Below, in pieces: positions 16,106 through 25,413 of a stretch of 35,710 nucleotides of DNA. The notes under the pieces were generated by a model. The model did no database searches. It had not been told where the DNA came from and saw only the letters and a program-made list of their open reading frames with translations. How positions within the stretch are numbered: the stretch's first letter is position 1; each line of letters begins with the position of its first letter. The translations under genes were made by a program, and so were the position numbers. This DNA comes from Candidatus Avelusimicrobium faecicola (GTDB lineage: Bacteria > Elusimicrobiota > Elusimicrobia > Elusimicrobiales > Elusimicrobiaceae). The DNA is taken from assembly GCA_900540405.1 (NCBI GenBank), contig UQFW01000007.1:1-35710 (forward strand), read 5' to 3'.

Positions 16106-16139
16106 CCCCGGGTTTTTAGTAAAACCCGGGGTCTTTTTA
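16106..16139 (+). terminator. Rho-independent terminator after the first DUF805 gene
   Basis: CCCCGGGTTTT pairs perfectly with AAAACCCGGGG (11 bp, 4-nt loop), followed by TCTTTTTAT. Confidence 0.92.
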
Positions 16140-16149
16140 TGTATTTTGC

Positions 16150-16155
16150 TAAAAT
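16150..16155 (+). promoter_or_regulatory. Extended -10 box, probably leaderless, of the GDPD-like operon
   Basis: TGCTAAAAT carries the TGn extension of an extended -10 promoter. The TAAAAT ends exactly 6 nt before the ATG at 16162, and there is no Shine-Dalgarno. Confidence 0.55.
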
Positions 16156-16161
16156 AGATAT

Positions 16162-16950
16162 ATGAAGAAATTTACCCCTTTTTTATGGCTTGCCGTTTTG
16201 TTGGCGGCAAGTGCGTACGCCCCTTTTATGCGGGGCTATACCGCCCGAATGACGGCCCCGCTACCCGGCCCGCTCACTCCGCCGCAACAAGAGGCTCTTA
16301 CCGGCGGTTTTCAGCCGCCGTCCGCCCGCTTTTTGCATAAAGTAAACACGCGCTACCGCGCCCGCAAAAAAGACGCACTGTACCCCGGTTTTGAAATAGA
16401 TATTCTCCGCCACCCCAACGGCAACCTGGTTGTGGCGCACGACGAAACGGAGCTGCCCTACGCCGTAGCTCTGCCGGATTTACTGGCCGTTATCAAGCAC
16501 CCGGAAGAAAAAACCTACTGGCTGGACTTAAAAACCCCGCTGACGGACGAAGATTTGCGCTATTTGCAACAGGTGGCACAGCACTTTCACATTTCCCCGG
16601 AGCGCTTTATGTTTGAAGCCGCCCCCGGCCAGACGGCAGAGCGGTTAAAAAAATACGGCTTTTCATTACTCTTGCAAATCCCGGACGGATTTGACGAGGA
16701 CGGCAACGACCCGCTCAAACGCGCCCAATTAAACGCGCAATTAACCGAATCTCTGCAAAAATACCAACCGCAGGCAGTGGCGGGCAGTTTTGGTAAATAC
16801 AAGTATTTGCAGGCGTACTTTCCCCATACGCGCAAAGCCATTTATTATTCCAGCACCAAACGCCCGAGCCTAAAAAAGCGTTATTTGGCGCAAGAAATGC
16901 AAAAAGACCCCACCGTAGTTATTTTTATGTTAGACGAATATAATTTTTAA
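16162..16950 (+). CDS. Exported GDPD/PLC-like phosphodiesterase superfamily protein
   Basis: The protein has 262 aa. Residues 1-20 are a signal peptide or membrane anchor. The rest carries the layout of the glycerophosphodiester phosphodiesterase-like TIM barrel: His59 in FLHKVNTRY, Glu78 and Asp80 in FEIDILRHPNGN, His93-Asp94 in LVVAHDE, and YWLDLKT. Family members cleave glycerophosphodiesters with a divalent metal. The sequence is shorter and more divergent than classical GlpQ/UgpQ (HKVN in place of HRG), so substrate and activity are uncertain; a FAM151-like fold is another reading. A periplasmic or membrane-tethered site is inferred. It is the first gene of an operon with the HD protein (10-nt gap with AAGGAGA) and the second DUF805 gene. 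Confidence 0.65.
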   Translation: MKKFTPFLWLAVLLAASAYAPFMRGYTARMTAPLPGPLTPPQQEALTGGFQPPSARFLHKVNTRYRARKKDALYPGFEIDILRHPNGNLVVAHDETELPYAVALPDLLAVIKHPEEKTYWLDLKTPLTDEDLRYLQQVAQHFHISPERFMFEAAPGQTAERLKKYGFSLLLQIPDGFDEDGNDPLKRAQLNAQLTESLQKYQPQAVAGSFGKYKYLQAYFPHTRKAIYYSSTKRPSLKKRYLAQEMQKDPTVVIFMLDEYNF

Positions 16951-16960
16951 GGAGAACCCT

Positions 16961-17554
16961 ATGCACACCACCCACATTACGCGCGCGGGCGCGCTAAATT
17001 TACTTAAAAAATACAATCAGGAGCCGTTCCACTTGCTCCATGCGCTTACGGTGGAAGCCGTTATGCGCCGTTTAGCCGTACAATTAGGCTATGCGGACGA
17101 GGCGGACTTTTGGGCCTTGTGCGGGCTATTGCACGATATAGATTTTGAAAAATTCCCGCAAGCGCACTGCCAAAAAGCGCCCGAGTTATTGGCGGAAATT
17201 CAGGCCGAGCCGGAACTGGTGCATGCGGTATGCAGCCACGGCTACGGCATTACGGTAGACATACGGCCGGAACACGAAATGGAAAAAGTCCTTTTTGCAG
17301 TAGATGAACTGACCGGGCTGATTGGCGCGGCGGCCAAAATGCGCCCGTCTAAAAGTACGCAGGATATGGAGCTTTCCAGCTTAAAAAAGAAGTTTAAGGA
17401 TAAAAAATTTGCGGCGGGTTGTTCGCGCGATATTATTAAAAAAGGGGCCGAATTACTGGGTTGGGAGTTGGATAAACTGTTAGACACCACCCTTTGCGCC
17501 ATGCGGGAAACGGAAACCGCCGTACAAACCCAAGCGGAGAAAATAACAAAATGA
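16961..17554 (+). CDS. HD-domain phosphohydrolase
   Basis: The protein has 197 aa and is cytoplasmic. It carries the HD metal-binding set: His27 (FHLLHALTVE), His58-Asp59 (LLHDIDFE), His93 (CSHGYG) and Asp115 (FAVDELTGLI). This is the pattern of small HDIG/YfbR-type hydrolases that act on nucleotides or phosphate esters; the substrate cannot be told. The start has AAGGAG 8 nt upstream. The stop overlaps the next gene's start as ATGA, so the two are translationally coupled. Confidence 0.85.
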   Translation: MHTTHITRAGALNLLKKYNQEPFHLLHALTVEAVMRRLAVQLGYADEADFWALCGLLHDIDFEKFPQAHCQKAPELLAEIQAEPELVHAVCSHGYGITVDIRPEHEMEKVLFAVDELTGLIGAAAKMRPSKSTQDMELSSLKKKFKDKKFAAGCSRDIIKKGAELLGWELDKLLDTTLCAMRETETAVQTQAEKITK

Positions 17555-18024
17555 GCTATTTAATCAATCCGCTAAAACGCCTTTTTGATTTTCAGGGCCG
17601 TGCCACCCGCAAGGAATTTTGGCTCTTTATCCTGTGGCTATTGCTGCTTACCGGGCCCGCGTGGATTGCCATTATGTTTATTTGCCTGTTTATCGGAGCC
17701 ACGATGTTTAATGATATGGGCAGCCAGCAAAGCATGGGTTGGATTGGTGTATTTATTTGCTTTATATCCTCTTATTTAGCGGCTTTATTGTTGCCGCTTT
17801 CCCTGCGCACGCGCCGCTTGCACGACATTGGTTTAAGCGGTTGGTGGCAACTGATTTTATTGGTGCCCTCGCTAGGGGGGCTGGTTATGCTTATTTTTAT
17901 GCTTATCCCCAGTGAAAAACAAGATAACCGCTTCGGGCGTGTTCCCGCAGGCATTTTGAAACAAACGCCCGAGGCGCCCGCCTGCCAAGGAGCCCCCGCG
18001 GATACAACCGGGCGGCCTTGTTAG
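17551..18024 (+). CDS. DUF805 family membrane protein (paralogue)
   Basis: The protein has 157 aa. The N-terminal signature, YLINPLKRLFDFQGRATRKE then FWLF, mirrors the protein at 15735-16088. Hydrophobic segments and RRLHDIGLSGWW follow, then QDNRFGR. It has an insert with extra Gly/Met between the first two segments and a Pro/Ala/Cys-rich tail, so it is longer than its paralogue. I chose ATG 17551 (GGAG 11 nt upstream, ATGA overlap with the HD gene) over the longer in-frame ORF from 17494. Function unknown. Two DUF805 genes within 2 kb suggest a local duplication followed by insertion or rearrangement. Confidence 0.85.
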   Translation: MSYLINPLKRLFDFQGRATRKEFWLFILWLLLLTGPAWIAIMFICLFIGATMFNDMGSQQSMGWIGVFICFISSYLAALLLPLSLRTRRLHDIGLSGWWQLILLVPSLGGLVMLIFMLIPSEKQDNRFGRVPAGILKQTPEAPACQGAPADTTGRPC

Positions 18025-18053
18025 CAAAAAAATTTGGAAAAATTAAAATAATT

Positions 18054-18082
18054 TTGAGTTATCCCCGTCTAAAAGCTACAAT
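18054..18082 (+). promoter_or_regulatory. Sigma70-type promoter of the GNAT-NRPS-exporter operon
   Basis: TTGAGT (18054-18059), a 17-nt spacer, and TACAAT (18077-18082). Transcription would start near 18089, directly followed by AAAGGAG and ATG 18110. Confidence 0.75.
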
Positions 18083-18109
18083 ATAAAAAAGAAAGGAGTG
18101 TCTGGTTGT

Positions 18110-18583
18110 ATGTCTCAAAAAAAATTTACACTTCGCAGAGCCGAAGAAAAAGATTTAGATATATTGGTGGATTTTAATAACCGTATTGCGTTAGAATCGG
18201 AAGGCCACCCACTGGATTTAGCGGTACTGCGCAGCAGTATGAAACATATTTTGCAAGACGAACGCAAAGGCATTTATTGGTTGGCGTGCGACGGCGAAAA
18301 AGTGATAGGCCAAATGATGTATGTGTTTGAGTGGAGTACCTGGCAGGATAAAAACTATATGTGGCTTACCGATTTATACGTTCTGCCGGAATACCGCAAA
18401 CAGGGCGTTTTCAAATTACTGAACCAACACTTGTTGGATTTTTACCAAAAAAGTCCGGATATTATCGGCGTGCGCTTTTATGTAGCCAAAACAAATACGG
18501 CCGTAGTGCCCTTGTACCACCGGATTGGGTGGAAAGAATCCAAGTATAATTTGTGGGAAGTCACCAAAAATGACGTCCGGTAA
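18110..18583 (+). CDS. GNAT family N-acetyltransferase
   Basis: The protein has 157 aa and is cytoplasmic. It carries the GNAT acetyl-CoA-binding motif in LTDLYVLPEYRKQGVFKLLN (V-x-x-x-x-R-x-x-G-V) and the C-terminal FYVAKTNTAVVPLYHRIGW. It would acetylate an amine using acetyl-CoA. It is the first gene after the promoter at 18054-18082 and overlaps the NRPS start by 14 nt, so it may act on the peptide product or confer self-protection (inference). ATG 18110 (11 nt after AAGGAG) is preferred to the in-frame GTG at 18098, which would sit on the ribosome-binding site. Confidence 0.85.
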   Translation: MSQKKFTLRRAEEKDLDILVDFNNRIALESEGHPLDLAVLRSSMKHILQDERKGIYWLACDGEKVIGQMMYVFEWSTWQDKNYMWLTDLYVLPEYRKQGVFKLLNQHLLDFYQKSPDIIGVRFYVAKTNTAVVPLYHRIGWKESKYNLWEVTKNDVR

Positions 18584-21500
18584 AAACATTTTAATTGTAG
18601 ACGGTTTTGCCACTGGGAACCAATACGCCGCGGCCGCACGCGCGCGCGGGTTGGTTCCTTTCCATATTACTTCCGGGCTTGAAAAAACCTCCTCGCTCCC
18701 GGCGGAGTTTATGGATAAATATATTGCCGGGCAAATTGCCGGTAAATACGAAAAATGCTTTGTAATGCCCCCAACGCTGGAGGAGGCCGTACAACTCTTA
18801 AAAAAATACCATTTTGCGGCGGTTATTCCGGGTACGGAATCGGGCGTAATTGCCGCCGAACAAATTGCCCACCGGTTAGGCTTGCCCGTAAACAACCCGG
18901 CACTCCTTTATGCCCGCCGGGATAAATACCTCATGCAAAAAGCCTTGCAAGAGGCCGGACTTGCGCATATAGACTGCGTACTGACCGAAGATGTGGAAAC
19001 CGCCGTACAATGGTTCAGAAAAAGCGGACACCGCCGCATTATTATCAAACCGCCGTGCAGTGCCGGGACCGACGGCGTAAAAAGCTGTGCAAGCGAGGCG
19101 GAAATACGCGCCTATTTTGAGCATTGTTATTTGAACCGCTACGACGGTATAGGGGCGTTTAATAAGGCGCTGCTTTTACAGCCGTATGTGGAGGGGGATG
19201 AACTGGTAGTCAACTGTGTTTCCCGCCACGGCAAACACGTTTTAACGGATGTTATCTTATACAATAAAGTGCTTACGTCCGGCGGCGTGCCTATGTACGA
19301 GGCCAGCCGGCTGATTCATAAATTGGACGAGCGCATACAGCAGGCCGTCCGCTATACATTTCAAGTATTGGACGCCTTGGGTATTCAGTATGGGTCTTCC
19401 CATAGTGAAGTAAAATTAACCGCGAGCGGCCCGGTACTGGTGGAAACCGGCGCACGCATTATGGGCAGTACGCCTGCCGTTTATTACCAAGCGTTGGGGT
19501 ACAGTTTAATTGACTGGTCCCTGGATGCGTATTTAAGTGATGCCGCCCACGAACGCAACGCCCGGCAGGGCTATCACCCCAAAAAGCATTTTATGGCTAA
19601 ATTTTTCCTTTCGTTCAAAGAAGCGGACGTGGAAGAAATTACCGCCCTGAAAACATTGCCGTTGCTGTCCTCGTTTGTATCGTGCAATTTTAATAATTTG
19701 GCGATTACCAAAAAATTAAAACCCACCGTAGATTTACCTTCCAAGCCCGGGGATTGCTTTTTGATGTCCGAACGCGAAGGGGACGTATTGCGGGATTACG
19801 CGCTTTGCCGCTATTTGGAACGCCAATGCGCGGGGTTATTGTACCGTTGCAAAGGGGAAGAATTATCCGCCCGGGAGCAACAATTCGCGCAAGCCCTAAA
19901 AAACCGCTCTTATCCGTTAGCGGCCATTAACCGCTTTTTATACGGCTATGATATGGCCTATAAAAATTACAAAAATTCCACCCTGTATATTTTACACCCG
20001 GATTTAACCCCCTGCCAACCGGGGGAAACCGGCTGTATTTATGTAGCCGGGGCCTATATGGCCAAAAAAGCCTACGATATGCCCTGCCTGCATACGGAAA
20101 ATTTTGTATCCAACCCCTTTTATACCACCGCCTGCGCCAACCGGGTTTTGTTCCCTTTCTTATACAACACCACGGACAAAGCCCAAGTAAACCAGGACGG
20201 CTCTTTAACCTTTATAGATGCCAAAACGGGGCGCAAAATCCGCTCCTTTTCCAGCGCGTCTTCCCGCGCGGAATGGCCGCTGACGTATACGGAACGCCAA
20301 ATGGTGGCCGAACAGCAAGTGGCGCCGGATTCCAACGCCTACAACGCCAAATTTACGTTTAAGATAGAAGGCGCGTTAAATGCGGCGCGCTTACAGGAAG
20401 CGCTTAAAATTTGGGTTTCGCGCTACCGCTTATTCCGCTCTTACTACCCCATGGTAAACGGCAAGTTTGCACACCGTTTGGCTAAAGAAGTGCCCGTCCA
20501 TTTAACCCGCTTTACCTGCACGGCGCAGGAAGCGCTGGCTAAAATTGAACAGCTCAACACACCGTATGATTTAACCCGGGCGCCGTTGTTCCGCTTTGTT
20601 TTGTTTAAGACGGGGCCTAAGGAACATATTTTTCATATTAACATTCATCACATTATTGCGGACGGCACCAGTTTAATCGGCATTATTGAAGAATTGTGGA
20701 AATTATATAAAAACAAGCGCGCCAAAAAATTCCATTTGGAAAAACAGGATTTTTTGGATTATGCCGTCTGGCAGGAGCGCTACGAAGACCCCACCGCCAA
20801 AAAACAGTTCTTTTTGGACTTATTCAAAGACGGCGTGCCGGAAAACGAAATGCCCATACGCACCTTGCGGCCGGAAATTTTGCCGCACGCCACGCAAGTA
20901 AGCCGGGAGCTGCTATTTGATGTAAACAAAATTGAAACAGCCGCCCGCCGCTTGCACATTTCCACCGCGCTGTTTATGACGGTGGCCACCTCGCTCACAT
21001 TAGCCAAGTATTGTGACAGCGAAGACCTGGCATTAGGGATGATTATGAACGGCCGCACCCACCCGCAAACCAGGCAAATGGTGGGGATGTTCGTAAACTC
21101 CGTGCCGATACGCTTTCAACCTAAAGTCAATTTAACATTGGCCGAGTATATTGCCCAAAGCGCGGTTATGTTCCGCGGTGCGCTTGAAAACCAAACCTGC
21201 CCTTTTGAATTGTTGGCGCCGTTATTGGCCCCCAAGCGTAATCTTTCGCGCAAGCCGGTGTTTGACGTGATTGTCAATTACCGCGGGGAAATCCGCCCGT
21301 ACGAAACCGCCGGCCTAAAAATCAGCTCTATCCAAATGTGGCAGGCCACGCAAATTGATTTACAGTTTGAAATCGTGCGCGGCGTAAGCGGCATGAGCGT
21401 ATCTATTTCCTATTCGGACCAATTATATAAACAGGCCATTATCAACGGTATTTTGGATTTGTTTGAAAAAGTAATAGAGGAAATGACCGCTCCCGCGCCG

Positions 21501-24125
21501 GAGCAAAAACCATTAGCCGATATTATGGATTTGCCCGCCAAGCAAAAGGACGTTTTACTCAAAAATTTTGTAGGCCAGCGGGTGGAATGGCCGTTGCAGG
21601 AAACTTTTTTGGATGTTTTTGCCCGCCGTTGCCAAGAGCAACGCCAACAAGGCAAAAACGACCACGCCGTCGTGTATCACCAAAACCGCATTTCCTACCT
21701 GCAACTGGATGCGTGGAGCAGCCAAATTGCCGCATTATTACATAAACAAGGCGTGGGGAAAGGCAAGTATGTATCTGTATTAATTAAACGCAGTGAACTA
21801 ATGCCGGTCTGTGCGCTGGGCGTGGTGAAAGCCGGGGCCGCGTATGTACCGCTGGACGAGGCGCACCCGTCTACCCGCCTGGAATACATTTTGCAAGACA
21901 CCCAAACGGACGTGTTAATTGCCGATGAAGCCTTACTGCCTTTAGTGCCCAATTACCGCGGTAAAGTAATTACCACCCGGCAAATCCGGCAACTGGCGGA
22001 TAAACCGGCGGTGGCTCCGGCCTGGCCCGCGCCAAAACCGGAAGATATTTTTGTGGTGCTGTATACCTCCGGCACCACCGGCAAACCCAAAGGCGTGCTG
22101 ATTACCCACCGCAACATTCAACTGCTTTGTTTGGAAACCCGGCAATTCTTTGCCGTCACCGCCCAAGACCACACCGCCACTTGTGCCGGGTTTGGTTTTG
22201 ATGCCTGCTTGGGGGATTGGTACCCCACGCTGGCGGCCGGGGCGTGCTTGTATATTGTGGACGAAGAAACCCGCGCGGACCTGCATGCGCTAAACGATTA
22301 TTTTGAAAAAGAGCATATCACGCGCCTGATTATGACGACCCAACTGGGCCGCCAGTTTGCCACGGGCATTAAAAACCACTCTTTGCGCCAATTACTGGTA
22401 GGGGGGGAAACCTTAACCCCGCTCACGCCGCCGGCCGATTATGTGCTTTACAATGCGTACGGGCCGACGGAATGTACGGTATATGTCAGCTTTTTTAAGG
22501 TGGATAAATTGTACCCGCGTATTCCGCTGGGCAAACCCATATACAATGCGGATATTTATATGGTGGATAAGTCCGGCCGCCTGTGCCCCCCGGGAACGTA
22601 CGGGGAGCTGTGTATTGCCGGGCCGCAAGTAGCCAAAGGATATTTGAATTTACCGCAGCTCACCGCCGAGCGTTTTGTGCCCAATCCGTTCTCGCAAGAA
22701 AAGGGCTACGAACGGATGTATAAAACCGGGGATGTGGCGCGTTTTACGTCCGTCGGGAATATAGACTTTTTAGGCCGCCGGGACCACCAGGTAAAAGTGC
22801 GCGGCTTCCGCATTGAATTAAGCGAAATTGAAAGCTGTTTGCGCAAACACCCGCTTTTGAAAGATTGCGCCGTAGTGGTGCAGGAAGACAAAAACGGCGG
22901 CAAACATGTGGCGGCGTATGTGGTATCCGGCGAAGAACTGGACACGCAAAACCTCAAACGGTTTATTGAAGACGCCCTGCCCCCGTATATGGTGCCGGAG
23001 TTTATTTTGCAAATCCCGGCTATTCCGCTCAACCCCAACGGCAAAGTAAACCGCGCGGCGTTGCCCAACGTGTCGGAAGCGTATGTGGCCAAGCGCTCCT
23101 ATGTGGCGCCGGAAAGTAGGGTGGAAAAAGAGCTTGCGCTTATTTGGGGCGATATTTTGGATATTAAGCCGGAAACAATCAGCCGGGAAGATAATTTTTT
23201 TGATATTGGGGGCACTTCCCTTAGGGCAACGGAATTGTCTTTCCGCGTGCGGGAGGCGTTCAAAGAAAGTATGCCTCCGGCCACTATTTTTAAGTATCCC
23301 GCGCTCAAAGCGCAGGCGGAATATTTGGAAAAACAAAACCGCTTTTCCATGGTGTATGCGTTTAACGAAAGCGGCACCAAAACGCCGATGTTCTTTGTGC
23401 ATACCGCCAATACCGGCGCCGAGGCGTATGTGCCTTTGGTTAAAAAACTCCCCAAAGACCAGCCTTTTTACGCCGTGGAGCCGCATAATATATTCAGCAG
23501 CGAGCCACCCATCCGCGGTATTAAAAATTTAGCCAAACGCTATGTGCAGTACATTAGCCAGGTCAATGCCACGGGACCGTACATTTTGGGCGGCTGGTCT
23601 TTCGGCGCGGTGGTGGCGTATGAAATGGCCGTCTTGTTGCGCGCACAAGGTAAACAGGTGGAACAAGTCTTTTTGCTGGACCCGATTATCAACCATTCGG
23701 AAAGTGAAAAAGCGCTCACCCGCCAATTACTGGATACGTCTTTCTTCCAAGGGTATTTGAATAATGACCCGCTGTTTTTGCGTTTCAAAAAGTTGGGCTT
23801 TATGGATAAACTGATAGAAAACAACAAAAATGTATTGGAAGATATGTTTGATTACACCCCCAGCCCCTATGGCGGCCCGGTGACGATTTTTAAGGCCATG
23901 CGCTTGGAAGCGCCGCCTAAAGATGTGGATAAAAAACTGGCCCAGCAGATGCGCAAGTTTCAAATTTTCCACCGCGACGAGCCGAAAAACGGCTTTGACA
24001 AATATGTAAAAGAAATTACGCTCTGCCCTATCCACTCCATACATAACTATATGTTGAGGGGAAACGCACTTGTGCGTATTGCGGAAGAAATTTTCAGCCC
24101 CCGCCGCGGGCCTAAAAAGAAATGA
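18570..24125 (+). CDS. Hybrid ATP-grasp / nonribosomal peptide synthetase (C-A-PCP-TE)
   Basis: The protein has 1851 aa and is cytoplasmic. Domains in order are as follows. ATP-grasp ligase, about 1-400 (IIIKPPCSAGTDGVKS, LLQPYVEGDELVVN, VLVETGARIMG). A stranded piece of an adenylation domain, about 475-560 (LTPCQPGETGCIYVAG, ENFVSNPF, YNTTDKA) that lacks its large subdomain. Condensation domain from about 569, with HHIIADG at 693-699. Full adenylation domain with YTSGTTGKPKG from 1165, NAYGPTECT, YKTGD, and the Lys of NPNGKVNRAAL. Carrier domain with phosphopantetheine Ser1550 in FDIGGTSLRA. Type I thioesterase with Ser1677 in GGWSFGA, Asp in LLDP and His in IHSIHNY. It should activate one amino acid, join it to a donor and release the product. 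There is no carrier before the C domain, so the donor is not a normal PCP-bound amino acid. No phosphopantetheinyl transferase gene is in the window. The start is ATG 18570, overlapping GNAT. Confidence 0.92.
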   Translation: MTSGKNILIVDGFATGNQYAAAARARGLVPFHITSGLEKTSSLPAEFMDKYIAGQIAGKYEKCFVMPPTLEEAVQLLKKYHFAAVIPGTESGVIAAEQIAHRLGLPVNNPALLYARRDKYLMQKALQEAGLAHIDCVLTEDVETAVQWFRKSGHRRIIIKPPCSAGTDGVKSCASEAEIRAYFEHCYLNRYDGIGAFNKALLLQPYVEGDELVVNCVSRHGKHVLTDVILYNKVLTSGGVPMYEASRLIHKLDERIQQAVRYTFQVLDALGIQYGSSHSEVKLTASGPVLVETGARIMGSTPAVYYQALGYSLIDWSLDAYLSDAAHERNARQGYHPKKHFMAKFFLSFKEADVEEITALKTLPLLSSFVSCNFNNLAITKKLKPTVDLPSKPGDCFLMSEREGDVLRDYALCRYLERQCAGLLYRCKGEELSAREQQFAQALKNRSYPLAAINRFLYGYDMAYKNYKNSTLYILHPDLTPCQPGETGCIYVAGAYMAKKAYDMPCLHTENFVSNPFYTTACANRVLFPFLYNTTDKAQVNQDGSLTFIDAKTGRKIRSFSSASSRAEWPLTYTERQMVAEQQVAPDSNAYNAKFTFKIEGALNAARLQEALKIWVSRYRLFRSYYPMVNGKFAHRLAKEVPVHLTRFTCTAQEALAKIEQLNTPYDLTRAPLFRFVLFKTGPKEHIFHINIHHIIADGTSLIGIIEELWKLYKNKRAKKFHLEKQDFLDYAVWQERYEDPTAKKQFFLDLFKDGVPENEMPIRTLRPEILPHATQVSRELLFDVNKIETAARRLHISTALFMTVATSLTLAKYCDSEDLALGMIMNGRTHPQTRQMVGMFVNSVPIRFQPKVNLTLAEYIAQSAVMFRGALENQTCPFELLAPLLAPKRNLSRKPVFDVIVNYRGEIRPYETAGLKISSIQMWQATQIDLQFEIVRGVSGMSVSISYSDQLYKQAIINGILDLFEKVIEEMTAPAPEQKPLADIMDLPAKQKDVLLKNFVGQRVEWPLQETFLDVFARRCQEQRQQGKNDHAVVYHQNRISYLQLDAWSSQIAALLHKQGVGKGKYVSVLIKRSELMPVCALGVVKAGAAYVPLDEAHPSTRLEYILQDTQTDVLIADEALLPLVPNYRGKVITTRQIRQLADKPAVAPAWPAPKPEDIFVVLYTSGTTGKPKGVLITHRNIQLLCLETRQFFAVTAQDHTATCAGFGFDACLGDWYPTLAAGACLYIVDEETRADLHALNDYFEKEHITRLIMTTQLGRQFATGIKNHSLRQLLVGGETLTPLTPPADYVLYNAYGPTECTVYVSFFKVDKLYPRIPLGKPIYNADIYMVDKSGRLCPPGTYGELCIAGPQVAKGYLNLPQLTAERFVPNPFSQEKGYERMYKTGDVARFTSVGNIDFLGRRDHQVKVRGFRIELSEIESCLRKHPLLKDCAVVVQEDKNGGKHVAAYVVSGEELDTQNLKRFIEDALPPYMVPEFILQIPAIPLNPNGKVNRAALPNVSEAYVAKRSYVAPESRVEKELALIWGDILDIKPETISREDNFFDIGGTSLRATELSFRVREAFKESMPPATIFKYPALKAQAEYLEKQNRFSMVYAFNESGTKTPMFFVHTANTGAEAYVPLVKKLPKDQPFYAVEPHNIFSSEPPIRGIKNLAKRYVQYISQVNATGPYILGGWSFGAVVAYEMAVLLRAQGKQVEQVFLLDPIINHSESEKALTRQLLDTSFFQGYLNNDPLFLRFKKLGFMDKLIENNKNVLEDMFDYTPSPYGGPVTIFKAMRLEAPPKDVDKKLAQQMRKFQIFHRDEPKNGFDKYVKEITLCPIHSIHNYMLRGNALVRIAEEIFSPRRGPKKK

Positions 24126-25345
24126 AAAATAATTCCTTTTTTTCTTCCGCTTTTTCTACCGCCCGGTTGTTTTTTGCGGTCAATGTGCTGGCCGGTATCG
24201 GTTTTAATATCGGCGTGGTGGGCGTAGGTTGGTTTATTATTGCCTCCACCGGCAGCAACCAACTGTTAGGGCTGTACGGGGCGCTTTCGCTAATTAGCGC
24301 CTTTATTACCCTGGCCGCGGCCGGGGCGGTAATGGATAAATACGCCCCGCTAACCTTGTTCCGCTTTTGTTGCGCGGGGCAGACGGGCATTTTCTTTCTG
24401 ACGGCGCTTTTAAGTTATTTCCAACTGCCGGCCCGGTGGCTTATTTACGCATTGGCCGTATTTAATATGCCGTTAATGGTATTGTTTAGCGTGGTGGCGC
24501 GCCGGGCGGTGGCTTCTATTTGGAACAATACTTCCTTTACGCGGGGGAATGCGGTACTGGAAATTACCCTGCAAATCGGGGCGATGTGCGCGGCCGTACT
24601 GACCGGGGTTTTATACCGCTTTTTCGGGTTTAGCTTGCTGATGGGCCTGGCGGGCGCGCTTTGTTTGGCCGCCGCCTTATTACTGGTTAAATGGCCGATT
24701 TTAATGACGAATGAAGCACCGCACTCGGCTCCGTTTGCCGAAGAACTGCGCGCGGGGTGGGTTTATTTGGTTCAACATAAAAACGCCTTATTTTACGGTC
24801 TGTTGGCCTTTATCCCCACGGTTATTATTTCGGCCTCCAATACGGTCATCCCCGGTTATGTGGAACAAAGTTTGGGCAAAGATGCGCTTACTTACGGCTT
24901 GGGGGATATGTGGTTTGCCGCGGGGGCGTTATTGGCCGGGCTGTTGGGCACGCGCTACGAACGGTTGCAAACCCGGGTTTTGTTGGGGCTATTTGGCGGC
25001 GTGATGGCGTGTTTGGGCGTTTTGTGGCTCGGGCGCCATACCGGGCTTTTTTACGGCATGGTGTTTGCCCTGGGCATTGGCCTGGCGCAACTGCGCATTT
25101 TGCTTAACACCCTTTTTATGAAAAAAGCGGACTCCGCTTATTTGGGGCGGAGTTTATCCCTTTTAATGGCCGTATCTATCGGTTTTCAGGCGCTATTATC
25201 CTACGGCGTTGGCGGTTGGATGGATAAATACGGGGCGGCCAGCGGCTTTGTGTGGCTGCTAGGCTTAAACGGAATCGGCCTGATTCTATTAGGCTTGGCC
25301 CGCTCGCCAAACAACGCGGGGGAAAAAACCTCCGCGGCCAAATAA
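24122..25345 (+). CDS. MFS transporter, probable exporter of the NRPS product
   Basis: The protein has 407 aa with about twelve membrane segments and MFS features: MDKYAPLTLFRF between segments 2 and 3, and the second-half equivalent GTRYERLQTRVLLGL. It resembles EntS/MFS_3-type small-molecule exporters. Its ATG overlaps the NRPS stop as ATGA, so it is co-transcribed and coupled; export of the peptide is the natural reading. The Lys-rich end, EKTSAAK, is cytoplasmic. A terminator at 25414-25442 ends the operon. Confidence 0.88.
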   Translation: MKNNSFFSSAFSTARLFFAVNVLAGIGFNIGVVGVGWFIIASTGSNQLLGLYGALSLISAFITLAAAGAVMDKYAPLTLFRFCCAGQTGIFFLTALLSYFQLPARWLIYALAVFNMPLMVLFSVVARRAVASIWNNTSFTRGNAVLEITLQIGAMCAAVLTGVLYRFFGFSLLMGLAGALCLAAALLLVKWPILMTNEAPHSAPFAEELRAGWVYLVQHKNALFYGLLAFIPTVIISASNTVIPGYVEQSLGKDALTYGLGDMWFAAGALLAGLLGTRYERLQTRVLLGLFGGVMACLGVLWLGRHTGLFYGMVFALGIGLAQLRILLNTLFMKKADSAYLGRSLSLLMAVSIGFQALLSYGVGGWMDKYGAASGFVWLLGLNGIGLILLGLARSPNNAGEKTSAAK

Positions 25346-25413
25346 TCCGTCTTGCTTTGCGGGGCCCATCCCCAAACAACGCCAGGGAAAAACTCCGTTC
25401 ATTTTTAACTTGA

